In this document: in pieces, positions 51,521-60,261 of the stretch | Layout of the letters: the number at the start of each line of letters is the position of its first letter | Position numbering within the stretch: position 1 is the first letter of the stretch | Source of the DNA: Candidatus Dojkabacteria bacterium | Lineage (GTDB): Bacteria > Patescibacteria > Dojkabacteria > SC72 > JAFGCJ01 | Direction: 5' to 3' | Assembly (NCBI GenBank): GCA_016932785.1 | Contig: JAFGCJ010000001.1 | Span: 62,001-126,000 of the forward strand | DNA: 64,000 bases | Program-made: the position numbers and the translations under genes | The notes under the pieces: model-generated | Databases searched by the model: none | What the model saw: the letters and a program-made list of their open reading frames with translations, nothing else | Told to the model about the DNA's origin: nothing

Positions 51521-52099
51521 ATGGGACAAACAGCAGTTGATTGTCAGACCGGGTTCAGATACTCGACATCGCCGCCATCAGACGAGGCCGTTGTAACTGA
51601 TCGGCCTTTTGATTTTCTATGGGATCCGAGATCTATTGATCATATATATCGAGTGCCGGATAGTGATTTATGTCCGGGAGTGACCTATGTTCTTTTGGAT
51701 GGGGAAGAGTGTTCTCCGGCCAGTAGAGGTGATCGGTGTGGTATTCTTCCAATGGTTGTCTTAGGTAGAGATAGTGATTTAGATACCAGAAATGTATTTG
51801 CAATGTCTCTTGCAGATATTGGCTTTCGGGGTGTTCAGTATTCTGCTTTTACGGTTTGGGGAGTCGGTGTTCCTTCTTTTGGGCAGAATTTGCATTGGGG
51901 AAGGATTGGTGCGCAGTATAGTTTCCTTATGGATTGCAGGAGTTATGCTGGAGACGGTTTGGTAACTATGGAACTTGATCTTCTTAATTTTGCGACTAGT
52001 TGGACTTCTCGTATACAGGAGCTTATTGCTGGTCAGAATCTTATGAATACAGTAATACCTCCGAATGATAGTCGTGCGTATATTTCTCCTGATGATTAG
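51521..52099 (+). CDS. Hypothetical protein, 192 residues
   Basis: The product is not recognised. It has no signal peptide or membrane segment. It contains several Cys (VDCQTG, DLCPGV, EECSPA, DRCGIL, MDCRSY) and beta-rich hydrophobic patches (YVLLDGEEC, ILPMVVLGRDSD, YSAFTVWGVGVP). The start at ATG 51521 has no Shine-Dalgarno sequence. It lies alone between divergent enolase and rarA, and the region upstream (51365-51520) is AT-rich with promoter-like elements on both strands. Codon use looks like its neighbours. Confidence 0.6.
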   Translation: MGQTAVDCQTGFRYSTSPPSDEAVVTDRPFDFLWDPRSIDHIYRVPDSDLCPGVTYVLLDGEECSPASRGDRCGILPMVVLGRDSDLDTRNVFAMSLADIGFRGVQYSAFTVWGVGVPSFGQNLHWGRIGAQYSFLMDCRSYAGDGLVTMELDLLNFATSWTSRIQELIAGQNLMNTVIPPNDSRAYISPDD

Positions 52100-52141
52100 G
52101 CGTCTGTTACTGTTCCGGCAGAGATTGTAGCCTAGAAATTC

Positions 52142-52170
52142 TTGCTTCGGGTTTTATTCGGTGGTAGAAT
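52142..52170 (+). promoter_or_regulatory. Promoter of rarA
   Basis: TTGCTT (52142-52147), a 17-base spacer and TAGAAT (52165-52170), ending 8 bases before the ATG at 52179. The transcript should be leaderless or nearly so. Confidence 0.6.
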
Positions 52171-52178
52171 GAGTATTT

Positions 52179-53495
52179 ATGAAAACGTCACAAACCTCAT
52201 TTATCCCATCGAGTCGTGATTCCCGGGATCAGTCCAAAGATTCCAGTATCAATGATAAGAATGTTCCTCTTGCTGCTAGAGTCAGGCCACAGTCGCTCGA
52301 TGATTTTGCCGGGCAAAAACATCTCGTTGGTTCCAACGGTCCTATCAGGAATCTAATCAAATCAGGAAAGATTTCGTCGATGATCTTTTGGGGGCCGCCT
52401 GGGTCAGGGAAGACAACTCTTGCAAGAATTATTGCCAATCGAGTAAAGGCTCAATTTGTTCAGCTTTCAGCAGTAAGTGCTGGTAAGGCAGATGTTAGGA
52501 AAGTAATTGAGCTTGCAAGACAGACAAGTAAGGCTTATGAGGGACGCAAAACAATCCTTTTTCTCGATGAAATTCATAGGTTTAACAAGGCTCAGCAGGA
52601 TTTTCTTCTTCCCTATGTTGAAGATGGAACGATTATTTTAATAGGAGCCACGACAGAGAATCCCTCTTTTGAAGTAATTTCGGCCTTACTTTCAAGGTGT
52701 AGGGTTTTTGTGTTGGAACGGCATAAAGATGACGATCTAAAATTGATCTTGGAGCGAGGAATTGATGATTTAAAAAAGAAACATGCTCTCAAGGATATAG
52801 ATTTTGAGAAAAAGGCTGTTGAGGTTCTTGTTGAGGGGAGTAATGGAGATCCCAGAACACTTCTGAACGCTCTGGAAATGGCTGTTAATCTTGCTATTCC
52901 TGGGGTGGGCAAGAAATCTAAATCGTCCCAGAATATTAAAATTTCATTAAAAAATATTGAGGATGCCCTTCAGCATAAAGCTCTACTTTATGACAAAGCC
53001 GGAGAGGAGCATTACAATATAATTTCCGCATTGCATAAGTCTATGCGCTCTTCAGATGAGAATGCGTCGCTGTATTGGCTGGCAAGGATGCTTGAGGCCG
53101 GTGAAGATCCTCTGTATGTTGCGAGGAGGATGTTTCGTTTTGCCGCTGAAGATGTTGGAAATGCTGATCCTCAGGCTACAGTGTTGGCTGCTGCAGTTTT
53201 TGAGGCATGTGAAAAGATTGGTATGCCGGAATGTAATGTGCATCTTGCTCAGCTTGCTTTGTATCTTGCAAATGCGCCGAAAGATAATTCTGCATATGTT
53301 GGATACGGCCGTGCTTCCAAGGATGCTCAAGAGACTTTGAATCTTCCAGTCCCAATGCATCTTCGAAATGCGGTTACACCTCTGATGGAGAAGGTTGGTT
53401 ATGGGAAAGGGTATATCTATGATCATGATGTAAAAGGGAAAAAGAGCGGTCAGCAATGTTTACCTGACGAGCTTGTTGGTAAAAAGTACGTGTAA
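52179..53495 (+). CDS. rarA: Replication-associated recombination AAA+ ATPase RarA (MgsA)
   Basis: This clamp-loader-like ATPase acts at stalled forks. The 438-residue protein shows RPQSLDDFAGQKHLVG, Walker A FWGPPGSGKTTLARIIA, Walker B ILFLDEIHRFNKAQQD, sensor IGATTENPSFEV, and the C-terminal tetramerisation region HALLYDKAGEEHYNIISALH, SASDENASLYWLARML-like and the conserved KDAQETLNLPVPMHLRNA. All ATPase residues are present. It is convergent with the next gene, with 13 bases between the stops. Confidence 0.94.
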   Translation: MKTSQTSFIPSSRDSRDQSKDSSINDKNVPLAARVRPQSLDDFAGQKHLVGSNGPIRNLIKSGKISSMIFWGPPGSGKTTLARIIANRVKAQFVQLSAVSAGKADVRKVIELARQTSKAYEGRKTILFLDEIHRFNKAQQDFLLPYVEDGTIILIGATTENPSFEVISALLSRCRVFVLERHKDDDLKLILERGIDDLKKKHALKDIDFEKKAVEVLVEGSNGDPRTLLNALEMAVNLAIPGVGKKSKSSQNIKISLKNIEDALQHKALLYDKAGEEHYNIISALHKSMRSSDENASLYWLARMLEAGEDPLYVARRMFRFAAEDVGNADPQATVLAAAVFEACEKIGMPECNVHLAQLALYLANAPKDNSAYVGYGRASKDAQETLNLPVPMHLRNAVTPLMEKVGYGKGYIYDHDVKGKKSGQQCLPDELVGKKYV

Positions 53496-53508
53496 TTAAG
53501 TCTTTAGT

Positions 53509-54084
53509 TTACTGAGATCTATCTGAAGCAATAGTACCGTAGCTTACTATGTTGTCTGTATTTTCAGAGGCGAAATCCAGCATGCTTTTAGTGTCCGGGA
53601 AAACTGCTATTCCAAATGTGGTTTTAGTGTCTGGGGTGGTGCTTATCCAAAATTCACCGGTTTTTCTTGCAAGATGTCCGTCAGTAGGGACTTTTTCTAA
53701 AGTCCTTGTACGTTTTTCTTCCCTTATTTGACCATCGACCTCGTGGGTTTTGGTTACAGTGATTTCCGGAATATTACCTGTTTGGCCAAATTCTGCGGGT
53801 TCGACCGTGTAAGTAGTCTCAACATTGGCCTGTTCTACAGGATGGTAACCGGATTTGTCTCTCTGTAGCATATAAAACCCTGGTTTTTCGTTTGGGTGAT
53901 GATGTACTAGCATAAGACAGGTCTGATGTAGACCCAGAATTTCCATCTCTTTTTCTGTTACTGGTTCTTCTCTAGTAGCAAATGCCTCTTGTAGTGAGAC
54001 CCTTGGGGGGATACCTTCCAAGGGGCCAGTCGCCGGTTTTTCTGTTTCAGGTTGTCCGTTTGGAATTGTTAGCTCTCCTGTCAT
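53509..54084 (-). CDS. Hypothetical protein, 191 residues
   Basis: The product is not recognised. There is no signal peptide or membrane span. The first 35 residues are Pro/Thr/Glu-rich and probably disordered. The rest is hydrophilic with beta-like strands (EITVTKTHEVDGQIREEKRT, FWISTTPDTKTTFGIAVFPD). It is convergent with rarA and divergent from tatD, and a TATATT element lies 9 bases upstream of its ATG. Codon use looks like its neighbours. Confidence 0.6.
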   Translation of the reverse strand: MTGELTIPNGQPETEKPATGPLEGIPPRVSLQEAFATREEPVTEKEMEILGLHQTCLMLVHHHPNEKPGFYMLQRDKSGYHPVEQANVETTYTVEPAEFGQTGNIPEITVTKTHEVDGQIREEKRTRTLEKVPTDGHLARKTGEFWISTTPDTKTTFGIAVFPDTKSMLDFASENTDNIVSYGTIASDRSQ

Positions 54085-54140
54085 AGTACCATCAATATAT
54101 AACTCCTGATGTTTTGTGTCCAGATTCGATAGTTGTCGTG

Positions 54141-54146
54141 TATAAT
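54141..54146 (+). promoter_or_regulatory. -10 element of tatD
   Basis: Perfect TATAAT ending 6 bases before the ATG at 54153, again predicting a leaderless transcript. No matching -35 at normal spacing. Confidence 0.5.
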
Positions 54147-54152
54147 TAGCTC

Positions 54153-55010
54153 ATGATTGATTCTCATGCCCATCTCCATCACCCTCAGCTGGCTAATGAT
54201 CTGGAGGGCGTTATCAAAAGATTTGCTGAAGAAGGAGGGAGTTATATTGTTAATAGTGCTATCGATCTCGAATCCTCGCATATAGTTCTAGAGCAGGCAG
54301 GTAATTACCATGAGATTTTGCCTACTTTGGGAATTCACCCTGAGGTTCTTGTTCCTGGTTCGGATGTGTACATTTCCTCTGTAAATGAAGGTTGGATAAA
54401 GAAGAACATTGATGTCCTGGAAGGCCTTATTGCCAAGCATCCCGAAGTAACCGCTATAGGTGAATGCGGTCTTGATTACTACTGGGTTAAATCTGAGCGG
54501 CTATCAGGTTCCTCAGAAATCTTCAGTAAACAGAAGTTGCTTTTTACAAAGCAGATTGAGCTTGCTTTGAAATTTGGTCTTCCAATGATTATTCATTGTC
54601 GGGATGAAAATGGTGATAAACAGTGTGAGGCAGAGATTTTGGAGATTCTGGCAAAAGAAGGAAAAGGACATATTCGAGGTATTTTCCATAGTTATACCGG
54701 CTCAAAGAGTTATCTTGAGGATATTTTGGCTCTGGGTTACTATGTGTCGTTTAACGCTATTCTGACTTACAAAACAGGTGAAAGTGTGCGGGAGTTGTTG
54801 GATATGGTACCGGATGAACGTCTGCTTATCGAGTCAGATGCTCCTCTTCTCTCCCCTCAGAAAAGAAGGTCTGCTGGTATAAAGATAGGAGAGCCGGCTT
54901 TTGTTGATGAGGTAGCCGACTTTATAGCTAAGAGGAAATCATATACAAAAGAAAAATTGTGGAGTATTGTAGAATCGAATTTTAAAAGATTGTTTGCTAT
55001 AAGTCAGTAG
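54153..55010 (+). CDS. tatD: TatD-family metal-dependent DNase
   Basis: This TIM-barrel hydrolase has 285 residues. Metal ligands are visible in MIDSHAHLHH (H5 and H7), IGECGLDYYW (Glu), MIIHCRDENGD (His), IFHSYTGS (His) and LLIESDAPLLSP (Asp). TatD proteins are 3'-5' exonucleases linked to DNA repair and turnover. It lacks the usual short spacing between GECGLDY and the next His, having about 15 extra residues (WVKSERLSGSSEIFSK). It precedes murA by 88 bases on the same strand. Confidence 0.92.
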   Translation: MIDSHAHLHHPQLANDLEGVIKRFAEEGGSYIVNSAIDLESSHIVLEQAGNYHEILPTLGIHPEVLVPGSDVYISSVNEGWIKKNIDVLEGLIAKHPEVTAIGECGLDYYWVKSERLSGSSEIFSKQKLLFTKQIELALKFGLPMIIHCRDENGDKQCEAEILEILAKEGKGHIRGIFHSYTGSKSYLEDILALGYYVSFNAILTYKTGESVRELLDMVPDERLLIESDAPLLSPQKRRSAGIKIGEPAFVDEVADFIAKRKSYTKEKLWSIVESNFKRLFAISQ

Positions 55011-55098
55011 AATTTGTAATTTATTAACATAATATTCGTTTACAGTTAGAGAATAGCTGTCCAGAGAAGAATAATTTGTTTTACTAGAGGGTTAACAT

Positions 55099-56388
55099 AT
55101 GAATTTACTAGTACGTGGCGGTGGAAAACTTGCTGGAACTGTTGTACCCAGCGGTAATAAAAATGCAATACTTCCTATTCTTTGCTCTACTCTGTTGACG
55201 AAGGAGAAGGTTTTACTTAGGAATGTTCCTGATCTTACTGATGTAGACAAGCTTGTTGAGATAATGAAACAGCTTGGATCCAAGATCAGTTGGGATAAAT
55301 CTGCACAAGTATTAGAAGTCATGAATGATGAGATATCACTGGATAGATTCGACGGTTGTTTGCCCATGGGTATGAGAGCATCGGTTTTGTTATTTGCTCC
55401 ATTGGCTTTTAGAGGAAAGACGTTAAAAATTGGAACCAAGATTGAGGGGTGTCAGCTCGGAATCCGTGAGCTTGATACCCACTATAGAACGCTTAGAGCA
55501 CTTGGAGCTGAGGTAAACGTGGGTCATGGTAGCGTTGAGATCAAATTGAAGGATCGGTTCATTGGAGGGGAGCATTGGGAAGACTATATGAGTGTTACTA
55601 CTACTGAGAATTTCATAATGGCAGCCTGCTGTGCCAAGGGAAAATCTGTTCTGATGAACGCTGCCAGTGAGCCTCATGTGCAGGATTTGGCTAATTTCCT
55701 GAATTCCATTGGAGCAAAGATATCTGGAATTGGTACTTCTCGGCTTGAGGTAGAAGGCGTGGGTTCACTTGGTGGAGGAGAACATGAAATTATTTCGGAT
55801 CATCATGAAATTGCAACGTTTTTGGCACTTGGTGCCATGACTGGGGGAAGAGTTGAGGTAGAAAAATCTCTACCGGAGCATTTTGGCCTTATTAATAACT
55901 CTTTTAGAAAGCTCGGTGTTGAGGTTGAGTACCATGGAGATAAGGCATTTGTTAGTGAAGGACAGAAACTTGAGGTTCAAATACCTGATACGAAACATTT
56001 TGTTCCTAAGATAGAAATTCATCCCTGGCCATACTTTCCTACTGATCTATTGCCGCTAATGGTGGCACTAGCTACAAGAGCGAAGGGTCAAATCATGTTT
56101 TGGAATAAAATGTATGAGGGGTCATTGTTTTGGGTGTCCCAGCTCTCTGCCTTTGGTGTAAAGTCATTGATATGCGATCCCCATAGGGCTCTTATTTGGG
56201 GTGGTCTTCCACTCTATCCCGCAATCATTGAGGCGCCGGACATAATTCGTGCTACTGTTGCTATGTTTATGATAGCGCAATCAATTGATGGGGAAAGCAC
56301 GATTGTGAATGCGGATCCAATTAAGAGAGCTCATCCAGAATTTGAGGAAAAAATGATATCATTAGGCGCAGATGTAGCTTGGGTTTAG
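55099..56388 (+). CDS. murA: UDP-N-acetylglucosamine 1-carboxyvinyltransferase MurA
   Basis: MurA makes the first committed peptidoglycan precursor. The 429-residue EPSP-synthase-fold protein has SGNKNAILPIL with K21 equivalent to E. coli Lys22, and EGCQLGIRELDTH with C118 at the PEP/fosfomycin-binding Cys115 position. The stretch after the cysteine reads IREL where most MurA have ARPVD, so this is a divergent branch. The C-terminal HPWPYFPTDLLPLMVAL is typical. AGAGGG lies 7 bases before the ATG, one of the few clear Shine-Dalgarno sites here. It heads murA-murB-murC. Confidence 0.92.
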   Translation: MNLLVRGGGKLAGTVVPSGNKNAILPILCSTLLTKEKVLLRNVPDLTDVDKLVEIMKQLGSKISWDKSAQVLEVMNDEISLDRFDGCLPMGMRASVLLFAPLAFRGKTLKIGTKIEGCQLGIRELDTHYRTLRALGAEVNVGHGSVEIKLKDRFIGGEHWEDYMSVTTTENFIMAACCAKGKSVLMNAASEPHVQDLANFLNSIGAKISGIGTSRLEVEGVGSLGGGEHEIISDHHEIATFLALGAMTGGRVEVEKSLPEHFGLINNSFRKLGVEVEYHGDKAFVSEGQKLEVQIPDTKHFVPKIEIHPWPYFPTDLLPLMVALATRAKGQIMFWNKMYEGSLFWVSQLSAFGVKSLICDPHRALIWGGLPLYPAIIEAPDIIRATVAMFMIAQSIDGESTIVNADPIKRAHPEFEEKMISLGADVAWV

Positions 56389-56392
56389 TATC

Positions 56393-57475
56393 ATGATGGA
56401 TAAGAAGTATAAAGAATTTTCTTCAAAAATAGATAGCACGAAGACTAAACTGGAACAGCCGTTGGCCGGGTGTACTACTGTTGGTATAGGTGGTACTGCA
56501 GATTTACAGTATTTCCCTGAAAATAGTGGCGATCTGAGTGCTGTCTGTGAAATGGCCTTTGACCAAGACATTCCAATTACTGTTATCGGCGGTGGGAGTA
56601 ATATCCTGATTTCTGATGATGGGTTGCGAGGTCTTGTTGTGGTCAATGTTAACGGTAACTATTCTATTGGAGGGGAATCTAAAAGAAAGGGAAAGACCAA
56701 GTCTCTGGCACGCTGGTCTATTGCTGATAGTGCTACCAAAAGGTATGATTTTGAGGATTTGGACTATGATGAATCTGACTGTAGAAGAGTTACCGTTGAG
56801 GTTGATAGTGGCACCAGACTTCAACAGTTTCTTTATGAGATGCTAGATCATCATGTTACCGGGCTTCAATGGTTTTCCGGTATTCCAGGGACTATTGGAG
56901 GAGATGTATTTAATAATCTACATGGAGGTACACACTTTTTTAGTGAGGTTGTTGATTATGTAGAAGCTCTGACCCAGGAGGGAGAAGTGCGAAGATACTC
57001 TGTTGAGGAAATCAAGCCAGATTATAACTATACGATTTTCCATAAGAATAAAGAAATAATACTCAAAGCAGGGCTTAGTCTTTTTTTTGGAGATTCAAAT
57101 AAGGCCAGATATGTTGCTGATGAATGGAGAAAACGAAAGCAAGAGGTTCAACCTCAGAAAACGCCTGGTTGTATTTTTGCAAATATTTCCAATGAGCAGA
57201 AAGAAGCATATGGCTATCCTACGACTTGTGTGGGATACATAATAGAGCATGTTCTTAAGATGTCGAAATATCGGGTAGGAAACGCCATGATATCTGAGAA
57301 GCATCATAATTTCATTGTTACAGAAGGTAAATGCAGTGCCTTGGATTATCTTCAGGTAATAAGAGATATCACCAAAGCAGCCAAGGATGATCTTGATATA
57401 GACCTCGTAACCGAAATAATACCTCTTGGCTTCACTGATGATGAACTTGAGGGAGTAAATTTTCCAACTAGGTAA
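56393..57475 (+). CDS. murB: UDP-N-acetylenolpyruvoylglucosamine reductase MurB
   Basis: This FAD enzyme reduces the enolpyruvyl group to form UDP-MurNAc. FAD-binding motifs are TVGIGGTADLQYF, ITVIGGGSNILISDDGLRG and WFSGIPGTIGGDVFNN. In the catalytic loop TPGCIFAN a cysteine replaces the usual serine proton donor. A Lys/Arg- and Asp-rich insertion of about 45 residues (about 85-130) lies between the two halves of the FAD domain. The C-terminal part (YRVGNAMISEKHHNFIV and a late VTEIIPLG) is conserved. It starts 4 bases after murA and its stop overlaps the murC start (TAATG). Confidence 0.9.
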   Translation: MMDKKYKEFSSKIDSTKTKLEQPLAGCTTVGIGGTADLQYFPENSGDLSAVCEMAFDQDIPITVIGGGSNILISDDGLRGLVVVNVNGNYSIGGESKRKGKTKSLARWSIADSATKRYDFEDLDYDESDCRRVTVEVDSGTRLQQFLYEMLDHHVTGLQWFSGIPGTIGGDVFNNLHGGTHFFSEVVDYVEALTQEGEVRRYSVEEIKPDYNYTIFHKNKEIILKAGLSLFFGDSNKARYVADEWRKRKQEVQPQKTPGCIFANISNEQKEAYGYPTTCVGYIIEHVLKMSKYRVGNAMISEKHHNFIVTEGKCSALDYLQVIRDITKAAKDDLDIDLVTEIIPLGFTDDELEGVNFPTR

Positions 57476-58860
57476 TGCTTTCAAGGCAAGAAATATCCAA
57501 AATCGATATTGATAAGCTGAGTAAGGTTCATTTCATTGGGATACTCTCCCCTTTTAGCAGTTTTGCAGTTACAGTCTTGCTAAATAGGGATGTGAACGTG
57601 ACGGCCTCTGAGTATGAACAGGGCGATCCCAAACGCAAAGACTGGGAGGATAAAGGAATTTTATATCCTGGAGGTCACAATGCTGACTATGTGACTAAGG
57701 ATTTGGATTTGATCGTTTACCCTAATGGACCGATTCCAAACAATCCAGAGTGTATGCGTGCTGATGAAATTGGTATTCCGGCAATTACTCTTGGACAAAT
57801 GGTGGGACTTATAAGCCGGGGAATGAAGACTATTGCCGTGGCGGGGACTCATGGAAAAACTACTACAACGGCATTAATTACTTGGATGATGAAGGAGACC
57901 ATCGGGGAACCGAATTTTATCTTTGGAAACGCTCCTGATTATATTCTTGGAATGAACAAAAACTGGAATGTAAATCCCGATAGTGAGTATCTTGTTTTGG
58001 AAGCGTGTGAGTATAAGCGTCAGTTCCTTGACCGGTCGCCCGTCCCCTATATTTCAGTCATTACTCATATTGATCTTGATCATACTGATTACTACAAGGA
58101 TCAGGACGACTACAATTCTGCCTTCACTGAGTTTCTAGAAAATACTACGGGGTCAATAGTAATTGACAGATCTAGAAAAAATGAGAAAGCCGTACTTTCT
58201 AGTCTTCGAACAAATGCCAAGGTTTATGATGCTTCAGAATATCGAAGGAAATATCCTGAAATTGAATCGAAAACTCTATATGGAGAACACAACTATGAGA
58301 ATATGCTCAGGACTTTAATTACTGGAATTTCAGTTGGAATAGAACCAGACGAAGCTTTATCTGCTATTGCGTCTTTTCCGGGAGTAACTCGCAGATTTGA
58401 ATTTGTAGGAGAAACTTTTCGTGGAGCAAAAGTTTTTAATGATTATGCCCACAATCCTCAGAAGGTAGAGGCATGTATTGGGGGTGCACAAAAGGCTTTT
58501 CCCGGGAAAAAGATTGTTCTGGTTTTTCAACCGCATAGTCATGAGAGATCTCATACTTTTCTGAATGAATTTGGGGAAGCTATTAAAAATGCTGACGTTG
58601 TTGTTGTTCCAAATATATATACTGATAGGAGGGAAACAAAAGAACAGATAGCCATGATTTCTGGTAAGGAGTTTGTTGACTCGTTGGAGTCAGCCAACCC
58701 CGGCAAGCCTATCTATTACACTGGCGGTATGGAAAATCTAGCTGAGAAAATAGCGGATATTGATGAAGGTGCCGGAATGGTTTTTGTTCTTGCAAGCGCC
58801 GGAGATTTGCCTGATGTGATTCCTCAAATTATTGAAAAAGGACCAGAGCATTGTGATTAG
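57475..58860 (+). CDS. murC: UDP-N-acetylmuramate--L-alanine ligase MurC
   Basis: MurC attaches L-Ala to UDP-MurNAc. The 461-residue protein has the ATP loop VAGTHGKTTTTALITWMM and central THIDLDHTDYY. The C-terminal stretch FNDYAHNPQKVEA followed by VFQPHSHERSHTF is diagnostic of MurC/Mpl. The N-terminal nucleotide-binding loop is abnormal: VHFIGILSPFSSFAV replaces the IGIGGxGM of most MurC. A recycling-type ligase (Mpl) is an alternative, but the operon with murA and murB favours MurC. The start overlaps the murB stop by one base. Confidence 0.85.
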   Translation: MLSRQEISKIDIDKLSKVHFIGILSPFSSFAVTVLLNRDVNVTASEYEQGDPKRKDWEDKGILYPGGHNADYVTKDLDLIVYPNGPIPNNPECMRADEIGIPAITLGQMVGLISRGMKTIAVAGTHGKTTTTALITWMMKETIGEPNFIFGNAPDYILGMNKNWNVNPDSEYLVLEACEYKRQFLDRSPVPYISVITHIDLDHTDYYKDQDDYNSAFTEFLENTTGSIVIDRSRKNEKAVLSSLRTNAKVYDASEYRRKYPEIESKTLYGEHNYENMLRTLITGISVGIEPDEALSAIASFPGVTRRFEFVGETFRGAKVFNDYAHNPQKVEACIGGAQKAFPGKKIVLVFQPHSHERSHTFLNEFGEAIKNADVVVVPNIYTDRRETKEQIAMISGKEFVDSLESANPGKPIYYTGGMENLAEKIADIDEGAGMVFVLASAGDLPDVIPQIIEKGPEHCD

Positions 58861-58863
58861 TTG

Positions 58864-60261
58864 CTATTTCGACTTGCCGATTTCCTTTACATATCTTTTG
58901 AATTGATAACCCTCGTCTTTATAATTTTGGAAAAGGGTGAAACTGGGAGATGCTGGTGATAGGAGGCAGATGTTACCTCTATCGGTGTTCTTGTAGCACA
59001 TTTCAATGGCCTGCTTCATATCTGAGGCTTCGAATTTCTTGATATTGTGTTTTGGGGCGGATTTCTCAATTTCTGACCAAATTTTAGCACCAGTATCAGG
59101 GAATATGATGACATTTTCTATAGAGCTTTCAGCTATTTTCTGGCCTAATTCTGAGAAGTCCAGCCCCCTATCAAATCCTCCGACAATGATTGTCTGAAGT
59201 TTATCTCCAAATGTATTTATTGCTTCGATTGTTGCTTGAGGTATTGTTGCTATGGAGTTGTTGTAGAATTTGATTCCTTTGTACATACCTGCCGGTTCCA
59301 TGCGGTGTTCCAGCGGTCGGAATTCCTTTATTCCTTCAGCTATATTTTTGTATGGTATACCGAGCAATTGACCTATTATGATTCCGGGCATTACATTGAG
59401 AAGGTTAAACCTTCCAAGTAACGGTATTTCCGTCGTAGAAATAACTTTGTGAGGTCTGCGACCTGTATTTTTTATGAATAAATATCCATCTTCTTCGTAG
59501 CAAACCGATGTGTCACTGTTTGAGATTGAAAAAGGAAGTTTTTGTGCAGCAGTTTGATCCGCAAGGCTCTGGGCTTCTGAGGAATCTAAATTGTAAACAA
59601 AGTGATCATTTGGGCCCTGATGTATGGTTATATTTGCCTTAGCATCAAGGTATTCTTCAAATGTTTTGTGATAGTTTAGATGCTCTGGAAAAATGTTTAG
59701 AAATACAGCTATATGTGGACTTATTTTCATATCATTAAGTTGATAGCTGGAGAGCTCGTATACATAAATTGAGCTTTGTGAATCTGAATCAAGATGATCA
59801 AGGATAGGATTTCCGATGTTACCGACAAGATGAACATCTTCGAGGTTCTTTTCAAGGATATGGTAGATTATTGACGATGTTGTGCTCTTCCCTTTTGTAC
59901 CGGTAATACCGATGACTTTTCCTTTTGTGGAATTCATGAATATCTCGGTATTTGAGGTGACTTTTCCTTTTTCGATTGCAGTTTTTACTTCGGGAATTGA
60001 GGGTGGGACGCCAGGAGATTTAATTATGACGTCATAATTTTCAATATAATTGGTCCAGTCATCTCCCAAATGAAGAAGCAAATTATTGTCCTTGGATATG
60101 ATTTTTTGTGATTCCTCCGGTAATTCCTCTAGTTTCTTCATATCGCAAATGGCTATAGGCGTTTTGGGATTGTTTTTTCGTAGATAGCGGTATGCATCGT
60201 GTCCCTCTTCTCCAAATCCTATTATTAAGAGTGTCCGCTTCTTGAGTTCAGATGTTTTCAT
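58864..60261 (-). CDS. murD: UDP-N-acetylmuramoyl-L-alanine--glutamate ligase (MurD, probable L-Glu-adding MurD2 type)
   Basis: This Mur ligase adds glutamate to UDP-MurNAc-L-Ala. The 465-residue protein has an N-terminal Rossmann-like GFGEEGHDAYRYL, the ATP loop GITGTKGKSTTSSIIYHIL, ELSSYQL, FLNIFPEHLNYH and the C-terminal GGFDRGLDFSELG, all MurD features. It overlaps the upstream murL-like gene by 4 bases (ATGA). In Xanthomonas the equivalent pair MurD2-MurL adds L-Glu and then epimerises it, so this MurD may use L-Glu. That is inferred from the neighbour, not from a residue in MurD itself. Confidence 0.9.
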   Translation of the reverse strand: MKTSELKKRTLLIIGFGEEGHDAYRYLRKNNPKTPIAICDMKKLEELPEESQKIISKDNNLLLHLGDDWTNYIENYDVIIKSPGVPPSIPEVKTAIEKGKVTSNTEIFMNSTKGKVIGITGTKGKSTTSSIIYHILEKNLEDVHLVGNIGNPILDHLDSDSQSSIYVYELSSYQLNDMKISPHIAVFLNIFPEHLNYHKTFEEYLDAKANITIHQGPNDHFVYNLDSSEAQSLADQTAAQKLPFSISNSDTSVCYEEDGYLFIKNTGRRPHKVISTTEIPLLGRFNLLNVMPGIIIGQLLGIPYKNIAEGIKEFRPLEHRMEPAGMYKGIKFYNNSIATIPQATIEAINTFGDKLQTIIVGGFDRGLDFSELGQKIAESSIENVIIFPDTGAKIWSEIEKSAPKHNIKKFEASDMKQAIEMCYKNTDRGNICLLSPASPSFTLFQNYKDEGYQFKRYVKEIGKSK

